Shown here one piece after another: positions 44,979 through 54,575 of a DNA stretch of 64,000 bases. The number at the start of each line of letters is the position of its first letter. Position 1 is the first letter of the stretch. The DNA comes from Paenibacillus rigui (lineage in GTDB: Bacteria; Bacillota; Bacilli; Paenibacillales; NBRC-103111). Position numbers and translations under genes: made by a program. The notes beneath the pieces are model-generated. The model worked only from the letters and a program-made list of their open reading frames with translations, had not been told where the DNA came from and made no database searches. The stretch spans positions 1-64,000 of the forward strand of contig NZ_NMQW01000052.1 in assembly GCF_002234615.1 (NCBI RefSeq), written 5' to 3'.

Positions 44979-47504
44979 TCATTGAAGCACAGCTTCGTTC
45001 GAAATAACGGACTTATTAGCAAGACTGTTCCAGGCGAAGGCTTTCACTTTCCAGCCAGTCAAATTTTCCGGCATTTTCATTATCGCCATGAAAGACTTAT
45101 CCGAACCAGCAGCCACCGTTTGATCAGCAAATGTATACGTAGCCATCTTATTATCAGCATCAAAAAGTGCGATGACCATAATACCCGACTTATCTACTAA
45201 CGAATTGTTGTGGAAAGTTACCGAAACATATATATCCTTTGATGCCGCCATCCTGGAAAGTGTGTTTCCTTGGAGGTCTTTTATAGATATCGCCGAAGCT
45301 GTAAAGACGCCGGCTCCCCATTCCTTACTGTAAGTGATGGTATACGTATAGACCCCTGCAATTGCAAAATCGTCGATTGCTGATACAACGAGCTTATTCG
45401 TTCCCTCAGTCAATGTTAACGGTACACTGAAAGACTCGTTTGCTTGTTTGGTTTCTGCGTTTACAATCGTGGTTCCATTCAAAGTAATGGTAACCTTCGC
45501 GTTTTTGTTGACGCTGCCGCTATAGGTGTACTTCGGATCGTTAACTGTAGACGGAACAGACTGGTTAGGCGTTACGATGGTTCCTACTTTGTTGTAGGTG
45601 ACGGCAATTTGCTTCGAATTCACAAAATCCCCGAATGATTCCGTATTCAGAGCGCTAACTACGATTTTATTCAAGCCATCGTTTAACTGAATGGGTTTTG
45701 AAAAACTTTGTCCGGCTGCAACAGTAAAAGGATCGACCAGATTAAGTCCATCTCTTGTAATAGAGATCGTCGCATGATCCACCATGGTCCCTTGTATGGT
45801 GTACTGGGGAATATTGGTGGTATCGGTTGAAGCATTCGTGATACTAAATGCCGCGCCGCGTTTTACCGTCACCTCTTTGAAAGTTGCGGATGTTAAGTAA
45901 TCGTTATTGTTCGTTCCCTTGTGAGCGTCAACTGCCATCCCCAGGTAAATCTGATCTGCCATATCAACAGTTGCAGACGCGACTAATCTCCAGTGCGTTA
46001 AATCCGAACCCGCATAACCCGAGATTACATTGCCTTTACGAATCAATTTCAAATAGTAAGGAGGAGCGAAATGATCTTGCTCTGTCGTTACCTCGCCGAG
46101 ATTACTATAATTGGCTGATTTTGTTGCCCTATTTAGCATGGTTGCGTATTTCCCCTCATATTCCTCCTCGGACATCACAAGCATAGTAGCTTTAGAGCCG
46201 GGCTCGAGAGTTTCGCGCGCCATCAAACCAAACTTGACACCGTTATCAACCTCTGAGTCAAAGGCTACATTCGAAACCATCTCAAAATCCCCTTGAACGG
46301 GCTGATACACATAATGAAATGAATCTGATGCAGCGGATAAGTTACCTGAACCTTTAACTGTGAATGTCGTTCCTGTAAGGTTTGCAGTACCGGGTATGGC
46401 CACTGTTCCGATATCTTTAGAAGTCCACGGAGCCGCGACATTTTCCGGACCCTTCACATAAATGATAACGACAGACGATAACGTCATCGTTCCTGTGTCG
46501 TCAATCGCCTTGGCATACATATAATGCTGCCCTAATGGAGCACCTTTCCATGTAAAGGAGTAAGGTGCGGCAAGGGACTCACCAATTTTCGTGCTGCCAT
46601 CGTAGAACTCAACTTTGGCAATCGTACCGTCTTTGTCAGAGGCGGTCGCATTTATGGTAACATCACTCCCGGCAGTAAACTGCTGATACATCTTCGGAGC
46701 AGTAACTGAAACATCGGGATTGGCAGAACCCGTTGTTGTTAAAGTATTGAGGTACTTCTCAAGGTTTGTATAGCCATCGTTATTGTAATCGCCATTGCGG
46801 TCTGAAGCATCACCCGGATTCAAGCCATGAGCATTTTCCCAAGCATCCGGCATTCCGTCGTGGTCACTATCTGCAGGGGCAGGCAGAGAATTAAGCACGG
46901 GTAAGCCTCCATCGCTTGCGATTGTGTTAACTATTTTACCTGTACCCTTCTTCACATCATTTATAATGCGGGCATCCAGTTGGTCTAATTTAGGTAAAGT
47001 TGCTCCTGAACCGGCGAGAACCTTGTTGTAGGCATTTATAGCGCTATCCGTAGAAACCGGACCACCGATCGGGTCATTAAAATCAGGAATTACAGCAGGT
47101 TTTGTCAGCTTGGTCAAGGACCCAAATCCAAAATCCGGACTAACGCCACTCCAGTTATCGGCAGTAACAGATGGAGAGCCTTCCATAATATTCCCGTCAA
47201 TATACCATGTACCAGCATATTGTCCAGATGGGTTTGCCAAACGAGACTTGACACCATCAAAAGTACTTGGACCAGGCTTATAGTAATTGTTCACCATGTT
47301 GATTGCTGTGGATAGTTCTCCCCCATACGTCGAATTAAAACCCCAGTTATAAATAACATTATTACGAAAATCAACTTTTAACGGGCTCTTATCTGTTTGT
47401 TTATCGAACCGGGGATTTCTGCTGACATGGTTGGCAATCAGGTTATGATGAAAGGTTACATTTTCTCCGCCCCAAATACCGCCAAAACCGTGAGCACCCT
47501 TCCC
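44979..47504 (-). CDS. C-terminal part of the split pectinesterase-pectate lyase
   Basis: This frame continues the pectate lyase domain that is interrupted at 47505. In the frame before any ATG it reads HGKGAHGFGGIWGGENVTFHHNLIANH and RNPRFDK, which are the conserved end of the PL1-like parallel beta-helix. The rest (ATG-bounded open frame from 47297, 772 residues) holds: end of the lyase, a dockerin-like calcium stretch (DSDHDGMPDAWENAHGLNPGDASDRNGDYNNDGY), Ig-like domains, a LamG-like region and Big-type repeats ending in a module shared with the neighbouring 775-residue protein. No ribosome site or signal peptide fits an independent gene, so it is expressed only if the frameshift is bypassed. 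Confidence 0.82.
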   Translation of the reverse strand, partial: GKGAHGFGGIWGGENVTFHHNLIANHVSRNPRFDKQTDKSPLKVDFRNNVIYNWGFNSTYGGELSTAINMVNNYYKPGPSTFDGVKSRLANPSGQYAGTWYIDGNIMEGSPSVTADNWSGVSPDFGFGSLTKLTKPAVIPDFNDPIGGPVSTDSAINAYNKVLAGSGATLPKLDQLDARIINDVKKGTGKIVNTIASDGGLPVLNSLPAPADSDHDGMPDAWENAHGLNPGDASDRNGDYNNDGYTNLEKYLNTLTTTGSANPDVSVTAPKMYQQFTAGSDVTINATASDKDGTIAKVEFYDGSTKIGESLAAPYSFTWKGAPLGQHYMYAKAIDDTGTMTLSSVVIIYVKGPENVAAPWTSKDIGTVAIPGTANLTGTTFTVKGSGNLSAASDSFHYVYQPVQGDFEMVSNVAFDSEVDNGVKFGLMARETLEPGSKATMLVMSEEEYEGKYATMLNRATKSANYSNLGEVTTEQDHFAPPYYLKLIRKGNVISGYAGSDLTHWRLVASATVDMADQIYLGMAVDAHKGTNNNDYLTSATFKEVTVKRGAAFSITNASTDTTNIPQYTIQGTMVDHATISITRDGLNLVDPFTVAAGQSFSKPIQLNDGLNKIVVSALNTESFGDFVNSKQIAVTYNKVGTIVTPNQSVPSTVNDPKYTYSGSVNKNAKVTITLNGTTIVNAETKQANESFSVPLTLTEGTNKLVVSAIDDFAIAGVYTYTITYSKEWGAGVFTASAISIKDLQGNTLSRMAASKDIYVSVTFHNNSLVDKSGIMVIALFDADNKMATYTFADQTVAAGSDKSFMAIMKMPENLTGWKVKAFAWNSLANKSVISNEAVLQ

Positions 47505-49908
47505 ATGGATGGATGGATTGATTCAAACTGTCAGCAACAATTGACCATTGAACGGTAATATTTTTATGTTCTCTTGTTGACAAATCTTCATCTGTGCTCC
47601 AGCTAAAAGAACAGTGGTCCACAATCACATTATCTCCAGATACATCCGCCGCATCACCAAGAAGATTAATTCCACCCCGGAAACGGATATATCGCAAGAT
47701 AATGTTTGTTCCATTTGTCCCGGCTCCAATACTGACCATATAACCACTTATTGCAATACCGTCCCCGGGAGCCGTTTGTCCGGCAACAGTTGTATTGCTT
47801 GAACCAATGGTTAGCCGTTCCTTCAGCTCGATCGTACCGGACAACCGGAATACAATGGTTCGATTCGGCTGGCTGACCGCATCCCGAAACGATCCTGGAA
47901 TCGGTGATTCACCAGCTGTGGGAGAGTAATCCGCCAACGTTGTTACCTCGTAAACGGTTTGACCTCGTCCGCCGGTCGCATACATCGCACCGCCTTCCGC
48001 TCCAGGGAATGCAGGCAATTTCTTCTTGGCATTCGGATCGATCTTAATCGTTAATGTTTGAATCGTTCCTGCGTTGCCTTTATCATCTACCAAACGATAA
48101 TCAACTTTGTTCGTTCCCGTAGCAGTTACCTCGAATTCAGCGCTGTAAGTTGTCCAAGCGCCGCCGTTGATTCGATATTGTGCAGATTTAGAGCCGTACT
48201 CATTATTCGAAATTCTCAATGAAGCAACTACAGAAGTTGTATAAACATCCCCTACTCCATCTGGTGTGCCGGGCGCTAAGCTTGCAGTAACCTTGGACGA
48301 AGCTTTTGGCAGAATCACCAGCTGGGACGGATCCCATCCGTCAAACACTCGCGGAATCGTAAAATTATTAGCTTGTTGAGCGCTCATGGCAAAATGGCTC
48401 GAGTCTGAGTCAGCACCTAGTTTACGCGTTGATGGACTTGCGCCTGGCCCCGTGCTGTTATATTCGGAATAGTAATACTGCGTAATATCAGGATTCATGG
48501 GCGTCCAGCCGTCCGGATTAATATGGCTATCCATCCATGTGTTGATATAGCGAACCGTCGGTTGATCTTGCCAAGGACGGCCCAAATGATGCAAGCCTTT
48601 CGTGCTGCTGTCCTTCATCAGTCGGGAATTCAAAAATACCAAGCCTGGAACGGTGCCGTCAGCATTTTGTTTCGTTGCAGCAGCTGTTACAAAGCCGCCA
48701 GTATTGTTTGCATCGTCTGTGTTAATACTGATCGCATCCACATGGTCAAAGACTGCATTCGCAGGCCCGTAAATATAGTCTGTACGTCCAGTTATTACAC
48801 TATTGTGAAAGTAAGCCCTGCCAATCCGCGGAGCGGTGTTGGATAATCCCACATAAACTGTATCTTGATAACCGGTGAATTTGACATTTTCAAACACAGC
48901 TTGGTCTGCATTAACAGCCATCGCAAGCCCTTGACCTTCAGATGGAGGAGCATTATTGGAGATTGTAATGTTTTCCATCATGAAGTTATTAGCATTGACG
49001 ATGAGTGTGGAAAGGTCCCTTGCTTGATTCGGCTTTTTATAATCAGACCCATCGCTTACAATCTGTGTCTTATCTCGGCTTGCGCCAACGATACTTACAT
49101 AAGGAGAAGAAACCGTTACTTTCTCGTTGTAAACCCCTTCATTCACATAAATAACAACACGTGAAGTATTTGTGCTAGGAATCGAGCTTACCGCTGCTTG
49201 CACGGTAGTATAGTTCCCTTGACCATTCGCATCAACGACGATCACTTTCGCTGGAGCTACAATTAATTCCTTGGAGTTAGCGCTCTCACCGTTTGCATTA
49301 AGTGCAGTTACTACATAATAATATTGCGTTCCATTAACCACGCTAGTATCAGTAAAAACCGGTGAGGTTAAAGAACTGGCAACCGAGACATACCCGCTGT
49401 CGCTCGTCGTACTTCTGTTGACAGTGTAAGAGGTTGCATCTGCAACTGGATCCCAGGATAATGATACGCTGCCATCATTCGCAATAGCCGAGAACCCGGC
49501 CGGTGCTGCTGGAGCGACTGTTGGAGCTTCATAGGGCATCACGCTTGTTTGGTCAGATATCATACTTTCAATTCCTGAAACGCTTGTTGCCGTAACGACA
49601 TAATAATACCGGGTGCCATTCATCAGGGTGTTATCGGTATCAATAAAAGACAATGCCGAGATATTGGTTGCGACTTGTGTATAGGGTCCTCCATTGACGG
49701 TACTTCGCAATACTTTATAATAGCTTGCTTCTGGCACTGAATTCCATGTCAGAGTGACTTGTTGATTCCCTGCTGCTGCCACAACTCCCGTCGGGCGCTC
49801 AGTAACGGTCGCCGCTGCTGCAGTTGTTATTGGATTTGCCATAATAGTAAAAGGGAAGAGTTGGAAAACTAGCAGTAATATCGTCCCTATTTGAAGGGCT
49901 TTCTTCAT
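47443..49908 (-). CDS. Secreted pectinesterase plus start of pectate lyase (N-terminal part, frameshifted)
   Basis: Signal peptide (KKALQIGTILLLVFQLFPFTIMA), two fibronectin type III domains (about 35-230), a CE8 pectin methylesterase (about 235-540) and an OmpL47-like segment, then the N-terminal 190 residues of a PL1-like pectate lyase (KKLPAFPGAEGGAMYATGGRG). CE8 motifs are present: GVYNEKV, GYQDTVY, TDYIYG (catalytic Asp) and LGRPWQD. ATG at 49908 follows AGGAGGTTGCGCA. The frame runs into a non-homologous tail after the (ATGG)3 tract at 47505 and stops at 47443. The esterase half is intact, so a secreted methylesterase can still be made while the fused lyase is lost. Confidence 0.88.
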   Translation of the reverse strand: MKKALQIGTILLLVFQLFPFTIMANPITTAAAATVTERPTGVVAAAGNQQVTLTWNSVPEASYYKVLRSTVNGGPYTQVATNISALSFIDTDNTLMNGTRYYYVVTATSVSGIESMISDQTSVMPYEAPTVAPAAPAGFSAIANDGSVSLSWDPVADATSYTVNRSTTSDSGYVSVASSLTSPVFTDTSVVNGTQYYYVVTALNANGESANSKELIVAPAKVIVVDANGQGNYTTVQAAVSSIPSTNTSRVVIYVNEGVYNEKVTVSSPYVSIVGASRDKTQIVSDGSDYKKPNQARDLSTLIVNANNFMMENITISNNAPPSEGQGLAMAVNADQAVFENVKFTGYQDTVYVGLSNTAPRIGRAYFHNSVITGRTDYIYGPANAVFDHVDAISINTDDANNTGGFVTAAATKQNADGTVPGLVFLNSRLMKDSSTKGLHHLGRPWQDQPTVRYINTWMDSHINPDGWTPMNPDITQYYYSEYNSTGPGASPSTRKLGADSDSSHFAMSAQQANNFTIPRVFDGWDPSQLVILPKASSKVTASLAPGTPDGVGDVYTTSVVASLRISNNEYGSKSAQYRINGGAWTTYSAEFEVTATGTNKVDYRLVDDKGNAGTIQTLTIKIDPNAKKKLPAFPGAEGGAMYATGGRGQTVYEVTTLADYSPTAGESPIPGSFRDAVSQPNRTIVFRLSGTIELKERLTIGSSNTTVAGQTAPGDGIAISGYMVSIGAGTNGTNIILRYIRFRGGINLLGDAADVSGDNVIVDHCSFSWSTDEDLSTREHKNITVQWSIVADSLNQSIHPWEGCSRFWRYLGRRKCNLSS
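47505..47518 (+). repeat. Tetranucleotide repeat causing the frameshift
   Basis: ATGGATGGATGGAT, three ATGG units plus AT. Removing one unit (4 bases) restores the conserved lyase reading NQSIHGKGAHGFGG across the junction. Slippage at this tract can switch the lyase part on or off; a sequencing error is the alternative. Confidence 0.75.
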
Positions 49909-49931
49909 TGCGCAACCTCCTATAAAGATGA

Positions 49932-52259
49932 TCATTGTAGTAGAGATTCTTCAGATAATGGTTTCATTCCATCCAGGTTATTCCATTCGAAAGCTTCTAA
50001 CGAACAGCCAGTGGTTACTTCTGGCATAGTAAATCCGGCATACAGCACTCGCTTCTCTCCAGGCGCCAAATTTGCGACAGCCATTGAATACTTCAGCATG
50101 GTGCCGTTGGCATCGTAAAGTACGAATATGAGCGTGACTTCCTTTGCTGTAGCTGTAGTATTGGAAATTTCTTTCGAAGCTGTAATATCTTTCGCTGGCG
50201 CAATAGAAGCAACTTGACTACCGCTTAAATCATAGTAAACCGGTTTCCCTGCCCAAAACATATACTGGACGGAATAAGTAGCTTTTGTAACGTTGCCAGA
50301 TTGGTCGGTATTGATAATATCAAGGTTATTCATCCCTTCCGAGAAAGTGATCGGATAAGAGAATGCCCCCTTGATATTGGCATAAACAGAATCGACAACT
50401 GCTGTTCCGTTATTGATTATTTGAATTCTCGATAGCTTATTTGTTGACCCGGTCAACGTAAATGCAGCAGCCTTTACCTGATTTGGCGGCCCGGCAATTT
50501 GCAGCGCTGGGTTAGTTACATCGTAAGTGATTGATGCTACGCTTGAATCGAATAGCTTAACACCTGACCGATTTGCTGTTACTTGCAGATTATTAACACC
50601 CGGTGACAGCTTGATTGGAACAGCATATTTGCTTTGGGTTAGTGTGGTTGAATATATTTGAATCGAATTATTGTAAACATTCAGTGTGACGCCAGTTTCA
50701 TAAACGCTTCCTGTCACCGTAAAATTGTCATTATTAACAAAGCTGGTGACCGGGTCCATTGTCAAACCAACAGGAGTCCGCTCTGCCAACACGAAATAAC
50801 CAATATTGGTTTTCGTAGTCGTGTTAGTTCCCATTGTGACTGTTGCGTTCGCGGCAAACGTCTGCTTGTAAATCTTTAAAACAACCGCTCCGCCATCAAG
50901 TTGGATCTTGTCGCCGGTATCGGTCCATGAAGAAGACAGCCATGCAGGCACATCCTCGCGGTCATCGATCGCAACGTAAACCGTTGCTTTGTCACGAACC
51001 GGAAAGGTTGCCATGGTGGTTTTATCCGCAAAGGTCTGTGATCTGCTATCAGTATAGATCCAATCCATTTTCGAATATTTGGTTGGCAGATCCGTAATTT
51101 TGTAAATACTAGAATAGAATGGGCTGTCGCCCACATTAATTCCCGACTTCACGGCCCAGTTTGCTGAATAATAGGACGCAAATAGCGTGATATCTCCAAT
51201 AATACTGTTGCTTAGAGAAGCCACTGGAACACTAGCATTGGGTACAACACCATTTTGATAGGTTGGAGCACTCTCATAATATTTACCGGTTCGAGTATCT
51301 TGCAAAACAGATGTTATCGCGATGTCATACGACTGACCATTTACAATCCTTGGAGACGTAGTGCCGACATAGTAGTTTTTTGCAGATCCTCTTTCAGTCG
51401 GATTGTTTTTTGAATTATATCTCAATACATACCATGGATCATTAGGCTTGCTGGATAAACGTGTTTTGATATTGTAGTAGGAAGCCTCTGTTACAGATTC
51501 AAACCATAATCCGATTTCTTGGTCACGCGGCACCCATGAATATATGGCTGGCGATTTGGGTATATCGTTCTGTGAAGAACTCGTTACCTTTAAGTTTGTA
51601 ATATATTCCCCGCCATTCCCGCTTGGAGTTCCGATTAGAATTTTTGCAATATCGGTGTTGAGCTCCAAGTCTTGTCTACTGGCAGCAAGCGCCCCATTGA
51701 GCCAGAAGTTAAACTTTTTGGATACCAGATTGGCTTCGATCTTGATGTCATACCAAACGCCTACATCATAAGCTCCAGTCATCGCGGTAGGGGTTGGCCA
51801 GAAAATAAACCCTTTACTTGTTGAATTCTCGGTTCCAATCCGAAGCACCGGGGTTCCTGCACTGCTGACAAAAGTAATCAACTGATTTCTAACCCTAGCG
51901 CCTGACGGCTGCATGAACTTGAATTGTGCGGTAACAATGCCCGTTTGTGGTGTAAATGTTTTGCCGATGGATAATGTGCTGGAGCCAACGCCGGAAACAT
52001 TCAGGTACATCCCCTTATTCCCATTTGCATCTGTGTAGACTTGGGCAGAGCTCTTTCCAGAAGTGGGGCTATAGACCGCATAACCGACTGAATCTGCTGT
52101 TGTTCCATCATCCAAAGCCGTAAAGTCATCGTCAACTAATACGCTATTCGCACCAGCTAGAACTGCAGCAGATGCAGCAGGCGATTCAATGAGACCGTTT
52201 CCAATAAATAAGTTAAGTACCAACAAGAAGCATAATATCTTTGCAATCTGATCGCGCAA
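49932..52259 (-). CDS. Secreted multidomain protein with LamG-like and Big repeats, likely pectin-binding
   Basis: Protein of about 775 residues. TTG at 52259 follows GGAGGTG (nine bases) and begins a signal peptide (RDQIAKILCFLLVLNLFIGNG). A concanavalin-like lectin domain follows (about 40-235), then unassigned beta domains (about 240-470) and Ig/Big-type repeats (about 500-680). The last 110 residues (YYDLSGSQVASIAPAKDITA ... EAFEWNNLD ... LQ) match the C-terminal module of the pectinesterase-lyase next door. No catalytic motif found; I take it as a binding or accessory partner of the pectinase, 23 bases upstream in the same operon. Other readings are a divergent polysaccharide lyase. Confidence 0.75.
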   Translation of the reverse strand: MRDQIAKILCFLLVLNLFIGNGLIESPAASAAVLAGANSVLVDDDFTALDDGTTADSVGYAVYSPTSGKSSAQVYTDANGNKGMYLNVSGVGSSTLSIGKTFTPQTGIVTAQFKFMQPSGARVRNQLITFVSSAGTPVLRIGTENSTSKGFIFWPTPTAMTGAYDVGVWYDIKIEANLVSKKFNFWLNGALAASRQDLELNTDIAKILIGTPSGNGGEYITNLKVTSSSQNDIPKSPAIYSWVPRDQEIGLWFESVTEASYYNIKTRLSSKPNDPWYVLRYNSKNNPTERGSAKNYYVGTTSPRIVNGQSYDIAITSVLQDTRTGKYYESAPTYQNGVVPNASVPVASLSNSIIGDITLFASYYSANWAVKSGINVGDSPFYSSIYKITDLPTKYSKMDWIYTDSRSQTFADKTTMATFPVRDKATVYVAIDDREDVPAWLSSSWTDTGDKIQLDGGAVVLKIYKQTFAANATVTMGTNTTTKTNIGYFVLAERTPVGLTMDPVTSFVNNDNFTVTGSVYETGVTLNVYNNSIQIYSTTLTQSKYAVPIKLSPGVNNLQVTANRSGVKLFDSSVASITYDVTNPALQIAGPPNQVKAAAFTLTGSTNKLSRIQIINNGTAVVDSVYANIKGAFSYPITFSEGMNNLDIINTDQSGNVTKATYSVQYMFWAGKPVYYDLSGSQVASIAPAKDITASKEISNTTATAKEVTLIFVLYDANGTMLKYSMAVANLAPGEKRVLYAGFTMPEVTTGCSLEAFEWNNLDGMKPLSEESLLQ

Positions 52260-52393
52260 AGCTTTCGACACCTCCAATTAACTGATTGTAAATTTTCACC
52301 TTCACAACAACCTGTTAGTTATGCAGGAGTTGAGTTTTCAAATATTCATCCATCCTTCCAGGTTCACTCAAGTAAATCCCCCCTTTCATCTCG

Positions 52394-52434
52394 ACGAATC
52401 GCTTGCAAAAGACGGAAATTTGTAAGCGTAGTCA
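52394..52434. promoter_or_regulatory. cre-like sites upstream of the pectin operon
   Basis: TTGTAAGCGTAGTCA (52420-52434) fits WTGNAANCGNWNNCW at all fixed positions; a weaker minus-strand TTGCAAGCGATTCGT lies at 52394-52408. They are 135-175 bases upstream of the operon start. The 671-base gap 52260-52930 otherwise shows only AT-rich sequence and the terminator at 52808. Confidence 0.4.
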
Positions 52435-52807
52435 TTTTGAATATTACAGATATGATTACTTGCCTAATTATGCATTCTTGAAATCATCAAAATATATAAT
52501 TAGGCAAAACTGTAAATTAATTCGTAGTTTCCAATGATTTATAAATTTCTATCTTATAAAATTGAACTAAATATTTGGCACTATATATTTCCACCATCTA
52601 TTCACACAATCTATTGTAAGGTAATAGAGAAACCACACCATGGGCAGACTGAACCTGAATTTGCACTGAGTAGAATAAAACTGCAGCCGACAGCACATAG
52701 GGCTTCATTGATTCTGCCTAATTTTCGAAAAAGCCGTAAACTTCGTTCATATCAAAAAAAGTTGACTAAGATCCAGTTCTTGGTGAGTCCGACACACCGC
52801 CCACGAT

Positions 52808-52841
52808 AACAAAAAGCAGCCGCGATCAATGCAACGGCTGC
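52808..52841 (-). terminator. Intrinsic terminator of the 218-residue secreted protein gene
   Basis: Minus strand GCAGCCG/CGGCTGC stem with a 12-base loop followed by TTTTTGTT. Confidence 0.85.
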
Positions 52842-52930
52842 CCGTGTGTCCATGAAGAAAAAGCTTTTCATAACCACCCTCTCGGGAAATTATAAAAAGC
52901 TAATCCGCTTTAAATCCTTTATTGCTTTCC

Positions 52931-53587
52931 TTAAAATTTTTCAGGAAATTGTTTGACAATACCGTCTGTTAGAATATCCGCCAAATGAATCATATGGATC
53001 TCGTTCTTATCGGTTGCTGCAATATCCGCTTTCCAATCCCCTCTGAGACAATCAAGGACTATTTCCGTAATCAACTGCAGATGCGTATACAGCATATCCT
53101 GCAGCGTTTTAAACTGCCAGTTCGGATTCGCTGAGCTTAAAAATTTGGCGATATCATCGGCATTCCTATGCCAATCCGCTTCTAGCTTCTTCACATCCGT
53201 CTGATTGCCCGCTTTGGCAGCCGCTACAATTTTCCCTGCGATCAGTATATGCTCTCTCAGAAGATCAGCCAGCTTATTGCCGACAGCTTCCCCATAATAA
53301 GGCTTAATCGCATTGCCAATGTCCTGCTGGTTCTGCAAAAGCCGATCCAATACGTCTTTCTGATCCGGACGATTGGATATGGCGCTGACAATATAGCTTC
53401 TTGTCCATATCGTATGATCGATCCAAGCCTTTTGCATATCGGTTTTCAGCTGCACCATTTTGGGACTTAGACAAACTGAACCCTTCTCCTCGTTTACCTT
53501 CGCTTGAACGGATACTACCGGCATCATGCTAAAAATAAGCGTCAGGTTTAACAATAACGCCAGCAACCCTTTATTCTTCACATTCAT
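52931..53587 (-). CDS. Secreted helical protein of unknown function
   Basis: Protein of 218 residues with a signal peptide (KNKGLLALLLNLTLIFSMMPVVSVQA, cut near AKV). The mature part is almost all helical, with conserved-looking patches HTIWTRSYIVSAISNRPD, RLLQNQQDIGNAIKPYYGE, LLREHILIAGKIVAAAKAGN, WHRNADDIAKFLSSANPNW and MLYTHLQLITEIV. Similar proteins of Bacillus/Paenibacillus exist and are often mislabelled acetylglutamate kinase; I know of no demonstrated function. Single gene with its own terminator. Confidence 0.8.
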   Translation of the reverse strand: MNVKNKGLLALLLNLTLIFSMMPVVSVQAKVNEEKGSVCLSPKMVQLKTDMQKAWIDHTIWTRSYIVSAISNRPDQKDVLDRLLQNQQDIGNAIKPYYGEAVGNKLADLLREHILIAGKIVAAAKAGNQTDVKKLEADWHRNADDIAKFLSSANPNWQFKTLQDMLYTHLQLITEIVLDCLRGDWKADIAATDKNEIHMIHLADILTDGIVKQFPEKF

Positions 53588-53734
53588 CTGCTCCTCTATA
53601 CGTTTATATTAAACCGGATTAGTAATATTATGGCTAAAGTAACCGATTATATACAGAGGCCTACAGCATTCCGCTAAGCTATGCATCGATCAAGATTTTT
53701 TATCGAGAAGGGTTCAAGCACAAGTATCTTTAAA

Positions 53735-53761
53735 AACAAAAAAAGCCGCAATTACGCGACT
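53735..53761 (-). terminator. Intrinsic terminator of cwlJ
   Basis: Minus strand AGTCGC/GCGGCT stem with six-base loop, followed by seven T residues. It is about 130 bases past the stop codon. Confidence 0.75.
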
Positions 53762-53888
53762 TTTAAGCATACAAGTACATGACAACATATCTAGGCTTGT
53801 AGCGTGACAACAACTTTCCAGTAAACATAAAGACACATGGCTGTGACAAGTCAGGTTTAGAGATCCTGTGCTCTTTTCGTTTGTAATA

Positions 53889-54332
53889 TTAAAACGTACT
53901 ATATACATTTTCACATTCTGCCCCGGTCGGTTCATAAAAACAGTGCTTCTTGAATCGTCCTACGAGCGGCTGATTATACCAGGTTGGCGGACACGGTCCG
54001 GGATTTTCGAACGTTCCTGGACGGAAATACCATAAGGAGAATTTAGCTGGCCAATTCCGTTCCCCATTCACAGACCGTTGCGCCAGACGGCGTTCCCTAT
54101 CTCTTGCGTTTTGATAGTACAAACCATGTTGCAACGCTTCGAACGCATGCGGCTGGTTGATCATTTGGGGAATTGTCCGGATTCCTTTAAAATCGGAGCA
54201 GTTCGCTCTTATTCGGTTAATACCAACATTTCCAACAAGAAGCATACCCATTTCGCCTTCGGTCTCAGCCTCAGCTCGAAGCAACCTTGCCAACATATCA
54301 ATATCCTGTTTTCTGGCTTTTACGACCGCCAT
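53889..54332 (-). CDS. cwlJ: Spore cortex lytic hydrolase CwlJ
   Basis: Protein of 147 residues matching CwlJ of Bacillus over its whole length. It is the SleB-type hydrolase_2 domain without signal peptide: LLRAEAETEGEMGMLLVGNVGINR (with the catalytic Glu region), SDFKGIRTIPQMI, GERNWPAKFSLWYFRPG and the C-terminal HCFYEPTGAECENVY. CwlJ sits in the spore coat and degrades cortex peptidoglycan during germination. Start ATG at 54332 has GAGGTGAGCC before it. In B. subtilis cwlJ is a SigmaE gene; AAATACATT 18 bases upstream resembles a SigmaE -10 box, but the -35 is unclear. Confidence 0.93.
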   Translation of the reverse strand: MAVVKARKQDIDMLARLLRAEAETEGEMGMLLVGNVGINRIRANCSDFKGIRTIPQMINQPHAFEALQHGLYYQNARDRERRLAQRSVNGERNWPAKFSLWYFRPGTFENPGPCPPTWYNQPLVGRFKKHCFYEPTGAECENVYSTF

Positions 54333-54445
54333 TGGCTCACCTCTTTAGAATGTATTTCTAGACTTATTATATTTTAGGTGAAGCGGATGTATTACTCTGG
54401 CAAAATAGAGAGAAATAATAAATAACACAGCCAGTTAACATAATT

Positions 54446-54563
54446 AAATGTCGAGAACTTATGCAGATCTTCCTCTCTTTGCATAGATTTCTTTAAGAAC
54501 TTACCAGATCACGGTATAATTTCGGTAAACGATATAACTCTTGTCAATGGAAGCAGACTAAAA
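54446..54563 (+). repeat. Duplicated promoter segment, copy 1 (upstream of the OmpR-type regulator)
   Basis: About 118 bases shared with 61724-61840 (copy 2), very similar over the first 85: both start AAATGTC, contain GAACTTATGCAGATCTTCC, and end in TAAGAAC-TACC-GATCACGGTATAATTT, where TATAAT is a -10 box. The last part (GGAAGCAGACTAAAA versus GGAGGCAAACTAAAA) also matches. In copy 1 it is the promoter and leader of the regulator at 54576. Confidence 0.75.
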
Positions 54564-54575
54564 GGGGAAGATGGG

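Noticed and set aside
52534-52809. 91-residue plus-strand frame in the gap upstream of the 218-residue gene.
   Set aside because: No ribosome site, basic low-information peptide, and it runs into the terminator on the other strand.
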